Assembly (NCBI RefSeq): GCF_002844235.1 | Contig: NZ_PGTS01000002.1 | Span: 682,001 to 746,000 of the forward strand | Length of the DNA: 64,000 nucleotides | Reading direction: 5' to 3' | Origin: Thalassospira povalilytica | GTDB taxonomy: Bacteria; Pseudomonadota; Alphaproteobacteria; Rhodospirillales; Thalassospiraceae | Part shown: one piece after another, positions 8,974 to 19,621 of the stretch | How the letters are laid out: every line of letters begins with the position of its first letter | Numbering within the stretch: position 1 is the first letter of the stretch | Translations under genes and position numbers: made by a program | Notes under the pieces: generated by a model | Told to the model about the DNA's origin: nothing | Database searches by the model: none | What the model saw: only the letters and a program-made list of their open reading frames with translations

Positions 8974-10380
8974 ATGACGGTTGTTACCCGTTTTGCCCCG
9001 TCTCCGACCGGGTTTTTACACATCGGCGGCGCACGCACCGCCCTTTACAACTGGCTTTATGCCAAACACACCGGCGGCAAATTCTTGCTGCGTATTGAAG
9101 ATACCGATCGCGAACGTTCAACGCCCGAGGCCGTCGAAGCCATTTTTGACGGGCTCAACTGGCTTGGCCTGACCGCAGACGATGAACCGACCTTCCAGTT
9201 CGCCCGTCGCGACCGCCATGCCGAAGTTGCACAACAATTGCTGGATGCCGGCAAAGCATATTATTGCTATTGCACGCCCGAAGAACTGACCGCGATGCGT
9301 GAAAAGGCCCGCGCCGAAGGTCGCCCGATGAAATATGACGGCACCTGGCGTGATCGCGATCCGTCAGAAGCCCCGGGAGGTGTAAAACCTGTCGTGCGTC
9401 TCAAGGCGCCGCAGGATGGCGACGCCGTGATCAATGATCAGGTCCAAGGCGAAGTCCGTGTCGCAAATGAACAGCTTGACGATTATGTCATTCTGCGTGG
9501 CGACGGCACCCCGACCTATATGCTTTCGGTTGTTGTTGATGACCATGATATGGGCGTTACCAACGTCATTCGCGGTGACGATCACCTGACCAACGCGTTC
9601 CGCCAGAAGGCGCTTTATGACGCCATGGGCTGGGATGTTCCGACCTTTGCCCATATTCCGCTTATTCACGGGCCGGATGGTGCGAAACTGTCGAAACGTC
9701 ATGGTGCGCTGGGTGTTGATTCCTATCGCGACGAGATGGGTTTCCTGCCGGAAGCCGTGAACAACTATCTCCTGCGTCTGGGCTGGGGTCATGGCGATGA
9801 TGAAGTCATTTCCCAGGAACAGGCCATCGAATGGTTCGACATCAAGGATGTTGGCAAGGGTGCGGCACGTTTCGACTTTGCGAAGCTGACAAACCTTAAC
9901 GGCATTTACATGCGTCAGGCCGACGATAAACGGCTTGTAGACGAGATTTCCCAACGGGTTGCGGCCATTATTGGAACCGATGCAATTGATGCAGCGCAAA
10001 AAGAAATCTTGATCAATGGCATGTCAGGCCTTAAAGAAAGGGCCAAGACACTTATCGAGCTCGCCGAATCTTCGGCCTTCTATGTTACTGACGGCGTATT
10101 GTCCGTTAACGAGAAAGCTCAGTCCCTGATCGATAGCGCACCTGAAGGTCTGTTTGCAGAATTGGCCAACAGTCTTGAAGCGCTTGAAAGCTGGACCGAA
10201 GAGAACGTTGACGCATGTGTTCGTGCAACTGCCGAGAAACTTGATCTTAAACTCGGAAAAGTTGCGCAGCCCTTGCGGGCGGTGCTTACCGGTTCCAATT
10301 CTTCACCAGGCATCTTCGAAGTAATGATCGTGCTTGGCAAAGAGCAAACGCTGAAACGCATTCGACATTTCGATGCATAA
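8974..10380 (+). CDS. gltX: Glutamyl-tRNA synthetase
   Basis: 468 residues, class I synthetase charging tRNA-Glu. The HIGH-type motif is in [17 protein letters not shown] near residue 9 and the KMSKS loop is AKLSKRHG near 239; the C-terminal anticodon-binding region is present, so it is not the short GluQRS. The zinc site of the E. coli enzyme is only half kept: CYC is present near residue 90 but the later Cys-x-His is replaced (GTWRDRD). Alphaproteobacteria often carry two gltX copies and the second may be non-discriminating; this one alone cannot be assigned a tRNA range. Confidence 0.95.
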   Translation: MTVVTRFAPSPTGFLHIGGARTALYNWLYAKHTGGKFLLRIEDTDRERSTPEAVEAIFDGLNWLGLTADDEPTFQFARRDRHAEVAQQLLDAGKAYYCYCTPEELTAMREKARAEGRPMKYDGTWRDRDPSEAPGGVKPVVRLKAPQDGDAVINDQVQGEVRVANEQLDDYVILRGDGTPTYMLSVVVDDHDMGVTNVIRGDDHLTNAFRQKALYDAMGWDVPTFAHIPLIHGPDGAKLSKRHGALGVDSYRDEMGFLPEAVNNYLLRLGWGHGDDEVISQEQAIEWFDIKDVGKGAARFDFAKLTNLNGIYMRQADDKRLVDEISQRVAAIIGTDAIDAAQKEILINGMSGLKERAKTLIELAESSAFYVTDGVLSVNEKAQSLIDSAPEGLFAELANSLEALESWTEENVDACVRATAEKLDLKLGKVAQPLRAVLTGSNSSPGIFEVMIVLGKEQTLKRIRHFDA

Positions 10381-10412
10381 CAACAGCGAATTATAAAAAA
10401 CTAATAGTCTGT

Positions 10413-10441
10413 TTGCGCTTAATGCGCCGCAGCATTATGCT
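10413..10441 (+). promoter_or_regulatory. Candidate gltA promoter with palindrome over the -10
   Basis: TTGCGC (10413-10418), a 17-bp spacer and TATGCT (10436-10441). A 15-base palindrome at 10429-10443 (GCAGCAT, one base, ATGCTGC) covers the -10 box and could be an operator. The ATG lies about 45 nt downstream of the predicted start, after a GGGAAGGA ribosome-binding site. Confidence 0.55.
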
Positions 10442-10491
10442 GCACCCAACTTGAAACCGTGTTCGTTCAAACAGGGAAGGAAAAATAAGTC

Positions 10492-11799
10492 ATGGCTCAG
10501 AATTCCAAGACTTCCCACACCGTAACACTGACCGACAATGCCACTGGCAAGTCGTTCGAGATGCCGGTGATTGAGGGTAGCGTAGGCCCGTCTGTTATCG
10601 ACATTCGCAAGCTGTACGCTGAAACTGGATATTTTACCTATGATCCGGGCTTCACTTCGACCGGCTCCTGCCAGTCCGAGCTGACCTATATTGACGGCGA
10701 CGTAGGGATCCTGCGCCACCGTGGTTATGCGATTGACGATCTTGCAGAAAACTCCGACTTCCTGGAAGTCTGCCATCTGTTGCTGTACGGGGAACTCCCG
10801 AACGCCACCCAGAAGGCACAGTTCGAAAACGACATCACCATGCACACCATGGTGCATGAGCAGATGCGCAATTTCTATAACGGCTTCCGCCGTGACGCGC
10901 ATCCGATGGCCATCATGTGCGGTGTCGTTGGCGCAATGTCTGCTTTCTATCATGACAGCACCGACATCAATGATCCGCAGCAGCGTCTGATCTCGGCTTA
11001 TCGCCTGATTGCGAAAATGCCGACCATCGCAGCGATGGCATACAAGTATTCGATCGGTCAGCCGTTCCGTTATCCGAACAACAAGCTGGGCTTTGCTGAA
11101 AACTTCCTTCAGATGATGTTTGGCAACCCGTGCGAAGAATACGAAGTCAATCCGGTTCTGGCCAAGGCAATGGATCGTATCCTGATCCTGCATGCCGACC
11201 ACGAACAGAATGCTTCGACTTCGACCGTGCGTCTTGCCGGTTCTTCGGGTGCGAACCCGTTCGCTTGTATTGCTGCTGGTATCGCGTCCTTGTGGGGCCC
11301 GGCACACGGCGGTGCGAACGAAGCGGTTCTGGTGATGCTTAACGAAATCGGCGATGTGAAAAACATTCCGGAATTCGTTGCAAAAGCAAAAGACAAGAAC
11401 GATCCGTTCCGTCTGATGGGCTTTGGTCACCGCGTCTACAAAAACTACGATCCGCGCGCCAAAGTCATGCAGGAAACCTGCCACGAAGTTCTCAAGGAAC
11501 TCAACATCAGCGATCCGCTGCTTGACGTTGCTCAGGAACTCGAACGCATTGCACGTGAAGACGAGTACTTCATCGAGAAGAAACTCTATCCGAACGTCGA
11601 CTTCTATTCGGGCATCATCTTCAAGGCGATGGGTATCCCGGTCAGCATGTTCACCGTGCTGTTCGCGGTTGCACGTACCGTCGGCTGGATCGCCCAGTGG
11701 AAAGAAATGATCGAAGATCCGTCGCAGAAAATCGGTCGTCCGCGTCAGCTGTTTACCGGCGTCGCAGAACGTCCGTTCGTTCCGGTCGACAAACGCTAA
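10492..11799 (+). CDS. gltA: Citrate synthase (type II)
   Basis: 435 residues, the length of hexameric, NADH-sensitive type II enzymes. It condenses acetyl-CoA with oxaloacetate, the entry step of the TCA cycle. Catalytic His in [11 protein letters not shown], His in [15 protein letters not shown] and Asp in NVDFYSG are all present. It has its own promoter candidate and a strong terminator, so it is probably monocistronic. Confidence 0.97.
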   Translation: MAQNSKTSHTVTLTDNATGKSFEMPVIEGSVGPSVIDIRKLYAETGYFTYDPGFTSTGSCQSELTYIDGDVGILRHRGYAIDDLAENSDFLEVCHLLLYGELPNATQKAQFENDITMHTMVHEQMRNFYNGFRRDAHPMAIMCGVVGAMSAFYHDSTDINDPQQRLISAYRLIAKMPTIAAMAYKYSIGQPFRYPNNKLGFAENFLQMMFGNPCEEYEVNPVLAKAMDRILILHADHEQNASTSTVRLAGSSGANPFACIAAGIASLWGPAHGGANEAVLVMLNEIGDVKNIPEFVAKAKDKNDPFRLMGFGHRVYKNYDPRAKVMQETCHEVLKELNISDPLLDVAQELERIAREDEYFIEKKLYPNVDFYSGIIFKAMGIPVSMFTVLFAVARTVGWIAQWKEMIEDPSQKIGRPRQLFTGVAERPFVPVDKR

Positions 11800-11828
11800 G
11801 TCGTACCGACGACGATCTGAACAAGATC

Positions 11829-11860
11829 AAAAAAAGGCCCGGAGAAATCCGGGCCTTTTT
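11829..11860. terminator. Bidirectional terminator between gltA and gloA
   Basis: AAAAAGGCCCGGA (11831-11843), loop GAAA, TCCGGGCCTTTTT (11848-11860). The A-run from 11829 gives a T-run on the minus strand as well. Confidence 0.92.
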
Positions 11861-11910
11861 GCATTTCAATTCAGGTGAACAGGTATTGGATGTTCACCGG
11901 ATAAACTGTG

Positions 11911-12351
11911 TTACCAGCTGCCAGTATTTTCCATGCTTACCCATGGTTCGGCCGGCTCAAGGTTGCCGCCCTTCTGAAGGAACTCGATCGAAATTCCGTC
12001 AGGCGAACGCACAAACGCCATGCGGCCGTCACGCGGCGGACGGTTAATGGTAACACCGGCATCCATCAGCTTCTGACAGGTCGCATAGATGTCATCGACC
12101 TCATAGGCGAGATGGCCGAAATTACGCCCACCGGTATAGCTTTCCGGATCCCAGTTATAGGTCAGTTCGAGTTCCGGGGCCTTGGTTGCCTTGGCACTTT
12201 CGATATCAGCCGGCGGAGCCAGATAGATCAGGGTGAAACGCCCCTGCTCGCTCTCGATACGGCGGGTCTCTTTCATGCCAAGTAGATCGCAATAGAATTT
12301 CAGCGATTCATCGACATTTTCGACACGCACCATCGTGTGCAAATAACGCAT
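11911..12351 (-). CDS. gloA: Lactoylglutathione lyase (glyoxalase I)
   Basis: 146 residues. It converts the methylglyoxal-glutathione hemithioacetal to S-lactoylglutathione in the cytoplasm. The four metal ligands of the bacterial enzyme can be placed: His5 (RYLHTMVRV), Glu62 (LELTYN), His80 (FGHLAYEV) and Glu123 (SIEFLQK). The short form without the eukaryotic insert suggests a Ni/Co type enzyme like that of E. coli. It lies alone, convergent with gltA and 75 bases downstream of lpxB. Confidence 0.94.
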   Translation of the reverse strand: MRYLHTMVRVENVDESLKFYCDLLGMKETRRIESEQGRFTLIYLAPPADIESAKATKAPELELTYNWDPESYTGGRNFGHLAYEVDDIYATCQKLMDAGVTINRPPRDGRMAFVRSPDGISIEFLQKGGNLEPAEPWVSMENTGSW

Positions 12352-12426
12352 AGCAATGTCTCCGTCATGGATTGATCAATGACCTGAAACTAAATGCATT
12401 TCACGACCGATGCCAGTCGTTAGCCA

Positions 12427-13593
12427 TTATTTTTTAGCGATAATTGCCAGAATTTGTTCGGCTGCTTTTTCGCTGGGCGCGCGATCCCCGAAACCAAGCA
12501 TCTGGCATGCCTCGTCAAATCCGGCCTTTTGCTCCTCATATGCCGGGGTCGCATTCAGCAAATCTTCCAGCGCAGGCAAAATCGCCTTTGCCCGGCATTT
12601 GTCTTGAAGAAACTCGGGGATCAATTTCCGCCCCAGGACAAGATTGACAATGGTGACGGTGTCAATCTTGATCAGGCGTTTGGCGATCCAGCCCGTAATC
12701 GCATTGACCTGATAGGCAATGACATGCGGCACACCGGCAATCGCCAGCTCCAGCGATACCGTGCCCGATGCGGCAAGGGCACAATTGGCCGCCGCAAACG
12801 CATCATGCCGTTCCTGATCGGTCGTAACGACAATCGGCGATAACGGCCAGTCTTGCATTTCGTCGGTTACCGTTTGCGCCACCTTGCTGACCGTCGGCAC
12901 GACAATGCGGGTATCGGGATATTTTGCAGCGATGGCGTCGATGACCTCTCGGAAAATCGGCAACAGACGCTTTACCTCGGAATTGCGGCTGCCGGGCAAT
13001 ACCGCCAAAAGCCGTTTATCCGCGTCCAGATCGTGTTTGGCCCGAAACCGTTCAGCATTGCCGTCATGACGCTCTTCGACCGCTGAGTGGCCGATAAAGG
13101 TGGTTGGAAGACCTTCTTTTTCAAAGTATGGCGGTTCAAACGGCAATAGCGCGAGAAGATGGTCCAGAAATCCGGCAATCTTCTTTGCCCGTCCCTCACG
13201 CCAGGCCCACACCGATGGTGCGACATAATGGATCAGGGGAATGCCTTTGCCTTTCAGTTTTTTACCAACGCGAAAACTGAAATCCGGGGCATCTATGGTT
13301 ACGACGGCGTCGGGCCTTTGTATTTTGGCAAATTCCGCCGTTTGCGATATCCGTTTAAGCAGATGCGGAATATGGGGCACGACCTCGGTCAGTCCCATGA
13401 CGGACATCTCATTCATCGGAAAAAGGCTTTTAAGGCCCTCGCTTTCCATGCGCGGGCCACCGACGCCGATGAAACGGGCTTCCGGTTCCTGACGTTTAAT
13501 TGCCGCCATCAGACGCCCGCCCAGCTGATCACCGGATGCCTCGCCCGCAACAAGCATGATTTTAGGCCCGGTTGCCGGGGCATCATCAATCAT
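12427..13593 (-). CDS. lpxB: Lipid-A-disaccharide synthase
   Basis: 388 residues with the start used here (family about 380). It joins UDP-2,3-diacylglucosamine and lipid X to the tetra-acyl disaccharide of lipid A at the inner face of the membrane. Signatures: IMLVAGEASGDQLGG, FIGVGGPRMESEG, VTIDAPDFSF, YVAPSVWAWREGRAKKI, LPGSRNSEVKRLLP and ASGTVSLELAIAGVPHV. The ATG at 13593 overlaps the lpxI stop by a few bases and fits the family N-terminus; an ATG at 13611 is a second choice. Last gene of the envelope cluster. Confidence 0.95.
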   Translation of the reverse strand: MIDDAPATGPKIMLVAGEASGDQLGGRLMAAIKRQEPEARFIGVGGPRMESEGLKSLFPMNEMSVMGLTEVVPHIPHLLKRISQTAEFAKIQRPDAVVTIDAPDFSFRVGKKLKGKGIPLIHYVAPSVWAWREGRAKKIAGFLDHLLALLPFEPPYFEKEGLPTTFIGHSAVEERHDGNAERFRAKHDLDADKRLLAVLPGSRNSEVKRLLPIFREVIDAIAAKYPDTRIVVPTVSKVAQTVTDEMQDWPLSPIVVTTDQERHDAFAAANCALAASGTVSLELAIAGVPHVIAYQVNAITGWIAKRLIKIDTVTIVNLVLGRKLIPEFLQDKCRAKAILPALEDLLNATPAYEEQKAGFDEACQMLGFGDRAPSEKAAEQILAIIAKK

Positions 13594-14449
13594 TTTCGGG
13601 GTCCCCGTCATGTTCCGGACGGATGCCGATGACAAACATCCCGAGCCTGTCCGCACGTTCAATCACAGCCGACCGGTCAATGATCATTGTCCCACCAGCC
13701 AGAAGCGCAATACCACGCAGGCCTGCCTTGTGGGCTTCTTCCACCGTCGTCAGACCGATGGCCGGAAGATCCAGGCGTTTGTCCTGCTGGGGTTTGGATG
13801 ATTTGATCAGAACTCCGCCAACGCCGTCACGACGATAATTGGCTGATCGACGCACCATTTCATCCGTGCCCTCGATCGCTTCGAGTGCCAGAACAAGCCC
13901 CTGTTGCACGACACATCCCTGCCCGACGTCCGCCTGACCAAGGATCCGGGCAACCCGCAAGCCATGTCTGGCGTCGCTTAATGCCTGATCATCAGGTTTG
14001 ATGGTGCCAAGAACGCCTTCTGAAACAGCAAGATCTTTCAGAATTTCGTGCGCACCAACCAGTCGAAAGCCCTCGCGTTCAAGCTCCTGACCGACCAGAC
14101 GCAGCAATCCGTCATCGCCCAGCGCCTTCATGCCGACTTTCATCAAAAGCTTGGCCGCGCGCCAATCAGGCCGAATGGCCGTAAAACTTGGACGGGCGAC
14201 CTTGCCGGCAAGGACGACATCCTGACAAGCATTGTCACGCATGGCGTCCAGAATCCTGGCAGCAGCCCCCAGTCTTGCCGTGATTCCTGGATATTGGTCG
14301 AGTTCGGGGTCATCGGCATGGCGGTCAAGTTTCACAACGAAAACAGCCCGCCCGGCCGTCTGCGCAGCAGAAGCCAAGCGGGCCGGAAGCGCCCCGCCCC
14401 CAGCAATAATCCCCAGTTTCGGTAGCGGATTATCCTGCGGAGCTGTCAT
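13586..14449 (-). CDS. lpxI: UDP-2,3-diacylglucosamine pyrophosphatase LpxI
   Basis: 287 residues of the LpxI (DUF1009) family. It hydrolyses UDP-2,3-diacylglucosamine to lipid X, the step done by LpxH in gammaproteobacteria. The N-terminal LGIIAGGGALPARLA and the C-terminal VEEAHKAGLRGIALLAGGT and IDRSAVIERADRLGMFVIG are typical. Placed between lpxA and lpxB, it fills the exact pathway gap. It overlaps the lpxA 3' end by 20 bases and the lpxB start by 8 bases. Confidence 0.95.
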   Translation of the reverse strand: MTAPQDNPLPKLGIIAGGGALPARLASAAQTAGRAVFVVKLDRHADDPELDQYPGITARLGAAARILDAMRDNACQDVVLAGKVARPSFTAIRPDWRAAKLLMKVGMKALGDDGLLRLVGQELEREGFRLVGAHEILKDLAVSEGVLGTIKPDDQALSDARHGLRVARILGQADVGQGCVVQQGLVLALEAIEGTDEMVRRSANYRRDGVGGVLIKSSKPQQDKRLDLPAIGLTTVEEAHKAGLRGIALLAGGTMIIDRSAVIERADRLGMFVIGIRPEHDGDPEND

Positions 14450-15233
14450 ATTTCGGCGTACACACGGAACGCATGCTTTCCGCTTTGAGGAAGTTGATGA
14501 TTTCCATCACCGGACCAACGCCTTCGAAGTCTTTGGCAACTTCTTCTACGCGCTCGGCCAGCGTCCCTTCCTGGGCAAACAGCAAACGGTATGCCTTGCG
14601 CAGGGAATGGATGGTTTCACGATCAAATCCGCGCCGTTTCAGGCCGACAATGTTCAGGCCCGACAGATAAGCACGGTTACCGATCACCGACCCATAAGGG
14701 ATCACATCGCTTTCGACACCGGTCATGCCACCAATCATGGCGTGTTTGCCAATGCGCACAAACTGATGAACGGCCGACAATCCGCCAACAATCGCGAAAT
14801 CTTCAACCACAACATGCCCGGCCAAAGTGCCGTTATTGACCAGAATGCAATGATTTCCAACGTGACAATCATGCCCGACATGGGCCCCGGTCATCAGAAG
14901 GCAGTCATCGCCGATGGTGGTCTCCATCCCGCCACCTTCGGTACCGGGATTGAGGGTCGCACCTTCGCGAATTTTCGTGCGTTTTCCGACGATAAGGCGG
15001 CTTTGCTCGCCCTTGAACTTCAAGTCCTGCGGCGCATGACCGACCGAAGCAAACGGATAGACTTCGCATTCCTCGCCAAGGGTCGTGTGCCCGGCCATCG
15101 CAACATGGCTGTGCAATTTGACACGGTCACCCAAGACAACATTCGGACCAATAACGCAATACGGCCCGATTTCGACATCCTGACCAATCTGCGCGCCATC
15201 TTCGACAACGGCGGTTGGATGCACTTTTGACAT
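14430..15233 (-). CDS. lpxA: UDP-N-acetylglucosamine acyltransferase
   Basis: 267 residues. LpxA transfers an (R)-3-hydroxyacyl chain from ACP to UDP-GlcNAc, the first step of lipid A synthesis. A left-handed beta-helix of hexapeptide repeats spans about residues 1-190, followed by a helical C-terminal domain. The catalytic His is His121 in AHVGHDCHVGN and the substrate loop GTEGGGMETTIG is present. It follows fabZ by two bases; FabZ and LpxA compete for the same hydroxyacyl-ACP pool, which explains their co-location. Confidence 0.96.
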   Translation of the reverse strand: MSKVHPTAVVEDGAQIGQDVEIGPYCVIGPNVVLGDRVKLHSHVAMAGHTTLGEECEVYPFASVGHAPQDLKFKGEQSRLIVGKRTKIREGATLNPGTEGGGMETTIGDDCLLMTGAHVGHDCHVGNHCILVNNGTLAGHVVVEDFAIVGGLSAVHQFVRIGKHAMIGGMTGVESDVIPYGSVIGNRAYLSGLNIVGLKRRGFDRETIHSLRKAYRLLFAQEGTLAERVEEVAKDFEGVGPVMEIINFLKAESMRSVCTPKYDSSAG

Positions 15234-15235
15234 TA

Positions 15236-15685
15236 TCAGTTATCCCGGATCATCGCGGCGATGGTGGCCTCGGCAACGACCTGACCGTCAACCTTGACCT
15301 GGCTTTCGAACTTCCAGACCGGTCCGCGGCTCTGTTTTTTGGTGACATGAATATGCATGACATCACCCGGTGTAACCGGCTTGCGGAAACGGGCGTTATC
15401 GATGCTCATGAAATAGACAAGTTTGCCTTCGGCATCCGCACCCAGGGTCTGAACAACCAAAATGGCCGCAGTTTGCGCCATGCTTTCAACGATCAGAACA
15501 CCCGGCATGATCGGCTGCTGCGGGAAATGACCGGTAAATTGCGGCTCGTTCATCGTTACGTTCTTGATGCCGGTTGCGGATTCACCCTCGGCAATATCGA
15601 CAACCTTGTCGATCAACAGGAACGGATAACGGTGCGGAATCATTTCCAGAATGCGCTGAATATCAACACTTACCAATTCGGTCAT
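15236..15685 (-). CDS. fabZ: 3-hydroxyacyl-ACP dehydratase
   Basis: 149 residues, hot-dog fold dehydratase of fatty acid elongation. Catalytic His53 ([12 protein letters not shown]) and Glu67 ([10 protein letters not shown]) are present, preceded by [14 protein letters not shown]. It sits between lpxD and lpxA, the order common to most proteobacteria, and balances membrane phospholipid against lipopolysaccharide. Confidence 0.97.
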   Translation of the reverse strand: MTELVSVDIQRILEMIPHRYPFLLIDKVVDIAEGESATGIKNVTMNEPQFTGHFPQQPIMPGVLIVESMAQTAAILVVQTLGADAEGKLVYFMSIDNARFRKPVTPGDVMHIHVTKKQSRGPVWKFESQVKVDGQVVAEATIAAMIRDN

Positions 15686-15696
15686 GTGTGTAGCCC

Positions 15697-16716
15697 TTAT
15701 TTCTTTTTTCGTATCAGACGGGACAAGGCCACCGTCTGTTTATGATATTCCATGACCGGAACAGCAGGACTTCCGCCAACTGTTTCCCCCGGCCCGATAT
15801 TTTTCATGACACCCGATTGGGCAGCAACCTTGGCGCCATCGCCAATTTCAAGATGGCCGGTGATCCCGGCCTGCCCGGCAAGAACCACAAAATTGCCAAG
15901 CTTGGTCGATCCCGAAATGCCGACCTGGGATACGATAACACATCCCATACCCATTTCGACGTTATGGCCGATTTGCACCAGATTGTCGATACGGCAACCA
16001 TTGCCGATAACGGTATCCGGGCCCGCACCACGATCAATCGTGGAATTCGACCCGACCTCGACATCATTGCCAATCACTACGCGGCCCAGCTGCGGTACTT
16101 TTACGTGCCCTTGCGGGCCCATGGCAAAGCCAAACCCATCCTGACCGATACGCGCACCAGGATAAATCAGGCAAAGATTGCCAATCAGGCTGTGACTGAT
16201 TGATGCATTTGCCCCGATCCGGCATCCAGCACCAATAACCACACCCTTGCCGATTACCGCATTGGCTTCGATGATGGTTCCATCACCGATTTCACAATTC
16301 GCACCGATAACTGCGCCGGCATCGACCTGCACGCCTTTTCCAAGCTTGGCAGACGGGTCAACAACCGCGAATTCGGAAATGGAACCATTTCCGGTCTCGA
16401 ACGGGTAAAACGCCGTCGCGGCCTTGGCATAGGCACGATATGGATCGTTGGTCGTAAACAGGACCATGTCCTTTGGTGCACGGTCGGCAAACTCGGGCCG
16501 GACAAAGCACGCGCCGGCTTTGCTGTTGATAAACGCATCAATGTATTTGCGGTTATCAAAGAAGCTCAGGATCGTGCTGTCGGCATTTTGCAGCGGCGAA
16601 ACATCATCAAACACGCGGTCGCGATCAGGAGCATTTACAACATCTGCCCCCGTCAGCTCGGCGATTTGCGCGACGCTGAATGGTCCTTTGCGGCTAAAGA
16701 AACGGGAATCAGCCAT
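15697..16716 (-). CDS. lpxD: UDP-3-O-(3-hydroxyacyl)glucosamine N-acyltransferase
   Basis: 339 residues. LpxD adds the second hydroxyacyl chain to UDP-3-O-acylglucosamine. There is an N-terminal uridine-binding domain (about 1-110), hexapeptide repeats to about 310, and the catalytic His in [11 protein letters not shown]. The start ATG shares one base with the TGA of the upstream ompH gene (TGATG). Confidence 0.96.
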   Translation of the reverse strand: MADSRFFSRKGPFSVAQIAELTGADVVNAPDRDRVFDDVSPLQNADSTILSFFDNRKYIDAFINSKAGACFVRPEFADRAPKDMVLFTTNDPYRAYAKAATAFYPFETGNGSISEFAVVDPSAKLGKGVQVDAGAVIGANCEIGDGTIIEANAVIGKGVVIGAGCRIGANASISHSLIGNLCLIYPGARIGQDGFGFAMGPQGHVKVPQLGRVVIGNDVEVGSNSTIDRGAGPDTVIGNGCRIDNLVQIGHNVEMGMGCVIVSQVGISGSTKLGNFVVLAGQAGITGHLEIGDGAKVAAQSGVMKNIGPGETVGGSPAVPVMEYHKQTVALSRLIRKKK

Positions 16717-17294
16717 CAGGAGCCTTCCTTGAACTCAACCTTGATCGTCGGCACTTTTTTATTGATCCGGTCAAACACTTCCTTGCTGGCATTCATTGCA
16801 TTGGCAAAGATAATCACCTGAGCCTGATGCAGGACGAGAGTTGCGCGGCGCTCTTCGGCCAGACCGGCAATAACCTCGTTCAATGCTTTCTGGAAAGTTG
16901 CCTGGCTTTCGGCAAGAGCCTGATCAAGTACACGGCTGCGTCCCTGGGCAAACTTCTGGAATGCCGCGACCTTTTGCTGGAACTGCTTTTGCTTTTCCTG
17001 ATAGACGTCAGCGGCAAGCAAAGTGCGCTGTTGCGCCAGTTGCTTTTCCTCTTCGCGCAGCGCCTGCTGACGCGTTTCGATATCCTGCTGATAGGTTACC
17101 TGACGCTCGCGAATTTGCTTTTTGACGTCCTGCATGGCCGATGCTTCACGCATGATGCCCGCATAATCGACAATCATGACCGATGCGACGGTTTCCGGAT
17201 TTGGCGTTTCTTGCGCCTGGGCCTGCGGAACCATTGCGGCACCAAAAACGAGTGCGGACGCAACGAAAATTTTCTGGAACGACTTTTTCATCAT
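16716..17294 (-). CDS. OmpH/Skp family periplasmic chaperone
   Basis: 192 residues. The N-terminus is a cleavable signal peptide ending near VPQAQA-QE. The mature protein is a long Gln/Arg/Glu-rich helix pair ([20 protein letters not shown] and following), the tentacle structure of Skp, which holds unfolded outer-membrane proteins in the periplasm. The place between bamA and lpxD is the standard one for skp. Start and stop codons overlap both neighbours by one base. Confidence 0.93.
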   Translation of the reverse strand: MMKKSFQKIFVASALVFGAAMVPQAQAQETPNPETVASVMIVDYAGIMREASAMQDVKKQIRERQVTYQQDIETRQQALREEEKQLAQQRTLLAADVYQEKQKQFQQKVAAFQKFAQGRSRVLDQALAESQATFQKALNEVIAGLAEERRATLVLHQAQVIIFANAMNASKEVFDRINKKVPTIKVEFKEGS

Positions 17295-19621
17295 TAGAAT
17301 CTGGTTCCGAAGTTAAGTCGGAACACTTCCTCTTTGTCGTGGTCTTCTTTCAGGATGGCTTGGGAAAGATCGACACCGATCGGGCCGAACGGCGATTCCC
17401 AACCAACACCGACACCGACCGATCCGCGGATGGACCCGGTGTCATAAATTTCACCGGCACGCGCACCGTCAACGCCTTCGGATGAGCCGAAGTCACTGAA
17501 TACGCGCCCTTTCAGGGCAAACTCGGACGGCAAACCAAGCGGGAAGTCCATCTGAACAGACCCGGTGTAATACATCTTGCCACCAAGGGAGTCACCCGTT
17601 GCGATATCACGCGGTCCTACACCGGCGGATTCGAAACCGCGAAGGTTGGAACCACCAACCATAAAGCGCTGGGAAATGCGGGTGTCATCACCGATACCAA
17701 AGATATAACCGGTACCGGCACGGGTCGAGAGAACCCATTCGTGCTCACGATCAAGGGGATAGTAATAACCGCCCTCAAGTCGGGTACGGAGATAGGTCTC
17801 GTCCCCACCAAGGCCCGCAAAATCGTTGGACAAGCGCCCAAAATAGCCCTCGGTCGGGGCGACGGCGCTGTCACGCTTGTCATAAGTCAGCGTGTGGCCA
17901 ATTGCGGATTCAACGAACTCAGTTTCTTCTGCCAACAGCAGACGTGATGCTTCATCTTCGTCGATGTCGGAATAGCTGTTTTGCTCAAGCGTGTAGCGGA
18001 ACGAATGAGACAGGTCTTCGGTATATTTGAAGCCGGCACGAAGGCGTCCACCAGTCTGCTCTTCATCGTACGAGCTTTCGTCCTGGTTATCCTCTTCACG
18101 ACGATAAACATCGAAACCGGCGGCGACTTCACGATCCAGGAAATAAGGCTCGGTGAAGGACAAATCGATTTGCTGATCCGTGGAACCCAAAGTGAAGTTA
18201 AGTCGCAGATCCTGGCCTTTACCAAGAAGGTTGCGTTCACGAATACCCAACTGCCCGAAAGCACCGTTATCCGTGCCGTAACCTGCCCCGATCGAAAATT
18301 CGCCGGTCGATTTTTCTTCAACATCGACTTCAAGGATGGTTTGATCCGGCGTCTGGCCCGGAAGGGTTTTGACATCAACCGATTTGAAGAAGTTCAGGTT
18401 TTCAATACGCTGCTTTGAACGCTTCATTTTCGAACTGCTGAATGCGTCGCCTTCAACCAGACGGAATTCACGTCGAATAACTTCATCAAGCGTTCTGACG
18501 TTGCCGACAACATCAATCCGTTCGACATAGACCTTGGGTCCTTCGGCAATCGTGAAGGTCAGATCAATGGTACCGGTTTCGCGGTTGCGCTGAACACTCG
18601 GGCGGATATCAATAAAGGCATAGCCCTGATCGCCGACACTGTTGGTCAATGCATCAACAGCATCATCGACCATGGTCGCGTTATACCATTCGTCTTTTTC
18701 GATCTCGATCAATGGCAACAGGGAATCCGCATCGATTTTGTCGATCTGCGATACGATCTTTACATCGCCAAAGCGATATCGCTGTCCCTCACTCACCGTA
18801 TAGGTGATGAAGAAATCGGAACGATCCGGCGTCAGTTCCGCCACAGATGACAGAACCTGAAAATCGGCATACCCCGCCGACAAATAGAAGCGACGGAGCA
18901 ATTCACGGTCAAAGGTCACACGATCGGGATCGTAGTTGTCATCGGATGTCAGAATTTTCCACCACGCACTTTCGGTGGTACGGATGACATCGGAAAGCTC
19001 ACCGTCATCAAACGCCTTATTGCCGACGAAATTGATCTTGCGAACACCGGTTGCTTCACCTTCATCAACTTCAAAGACCAGATCAACGCGGTTCTGGTCG
19101 AGTTGAATGACTTTGGGATCGACAGTTGCCGCAAAACGCCCGCTTCGGCGATACAATTCCAGAATACGCTGGACATCTGCCTGAACCTTGGTCCGGGTAT
19201 AAACAACACGCGGACGCAACTGCAACTCGGCACTGAGAACGTCGTCTTTCAGACGATTGTTACCTTCAAATGCAATGCGGTTGATAATCGGGTTTTCAAC
19301 AACGTTTACCTTCAACACACCCTGGTTGAAGCTGAACGACACGTCTGCAAACAGACCAGTCGAGAACAATGCCTTGAGGGAATCATTGATCTTGCGGGCG
19401 TCATAGGAATCACCGGGCGCAACGGTCAGATACGCGTTGACGGTACCGCTTTCAATTCGATTATTGCCTTCGACCTGAATTTCGCGAATCAGGCCGGAAT
19501 TCTGTTGGGCATATGCTGCCACCGGAATAACAATTGGCGCTGTACCGCCAAGCAGTGCCGCAGCCAGTGCGGCCGCTTTTACCTTACGCAGCAAGTTAAC
19601 CCCCCTGTTGCTGTCATTCAT
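17294..19621 (-). CDS. bamA: Outer membrane protein assembly factor BamA
   Basis: 775 residues from the start chosen here. BamA is the core of the machine that inserts beta-barrel proteins into the outer membrane. A signal peptide ends at AAYA-QQ near residue 39; five POTRA repeats follow (first begins IREIQVEGNNRIESGTV), then a 16-strand barrel with the conserved loop-6 RGF in GGSNLRGFES and a terminal Phe (FRLNFGTRF). The ATG at 19621 shares one base with the rseP stop (TAATG); the longer frame upstream lies inside rseP and would spoil the signal peptide. Confidence 0.96.
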   Translation of the reverse strand: MNDSNRGVNLLRKVKAAALAAALLGGTAPIVIPVAAYAQQNSGLIREIQVEGNNRIESGTVNAYLTVAPGDSYDARKINDSLKALFSTGLFADVSFSFNQGVLKVNVVENPIINRIAFEGNNRLKDDVLSAELQLRPRVVYTRTKVQADVQRILELYRRSGRFAATVDPKVIQLDQNRVDLVFEVDEGEATGVRKINFVGNKAFDDGELSDVIRTTESAWWKILTSDDNYDPDRVTFDRELLRRFYLSAGYADFQVLSSVAELTPDRSDFFITYTVSEGQRYRFGDVKIVSQIDKIDADSLLPLIEIEKDEWYNATMVDDAVDALTNSVGDQGYAFIDIRPSVQRNRETGTIDLTFTIAEGPKVYVERIDVVGNVRTLDEVIRREFRLVEGDAFSSSKMKRSKQRIENLNFFKSVDVKTLPGQTPDQTILEVDVEEKSTGEFSIGAGYGTDNGAFGQLGIRERNLLGKGQDLRLNFTLGSTDQQIDLSFTEPYFLDREVAAGFDVYRREEDNQDESSYDEEQTGGRLRAGFKYTEDLSHSFRYTLEQNSYSDIDEDEASRLLLAEETEFVESAIGHTLTYDKRDSAVAPTEGYFGRLSNDFAGLGGDETYLRTRLEGGYYYPLDREHEWVLSTRAGTGYIFGIGDDTRISQRFMVGGSNLRGFESAGVGPRDIATGDSLGGKMYYTGSVQMDFPLGLPSEFALKGRVFSDFGSSEGVDGARAGEIYDTGSIRGSVGVGVGWESPFGPIGVDLSQAILKEDHDKEEVFRLNFGTRF

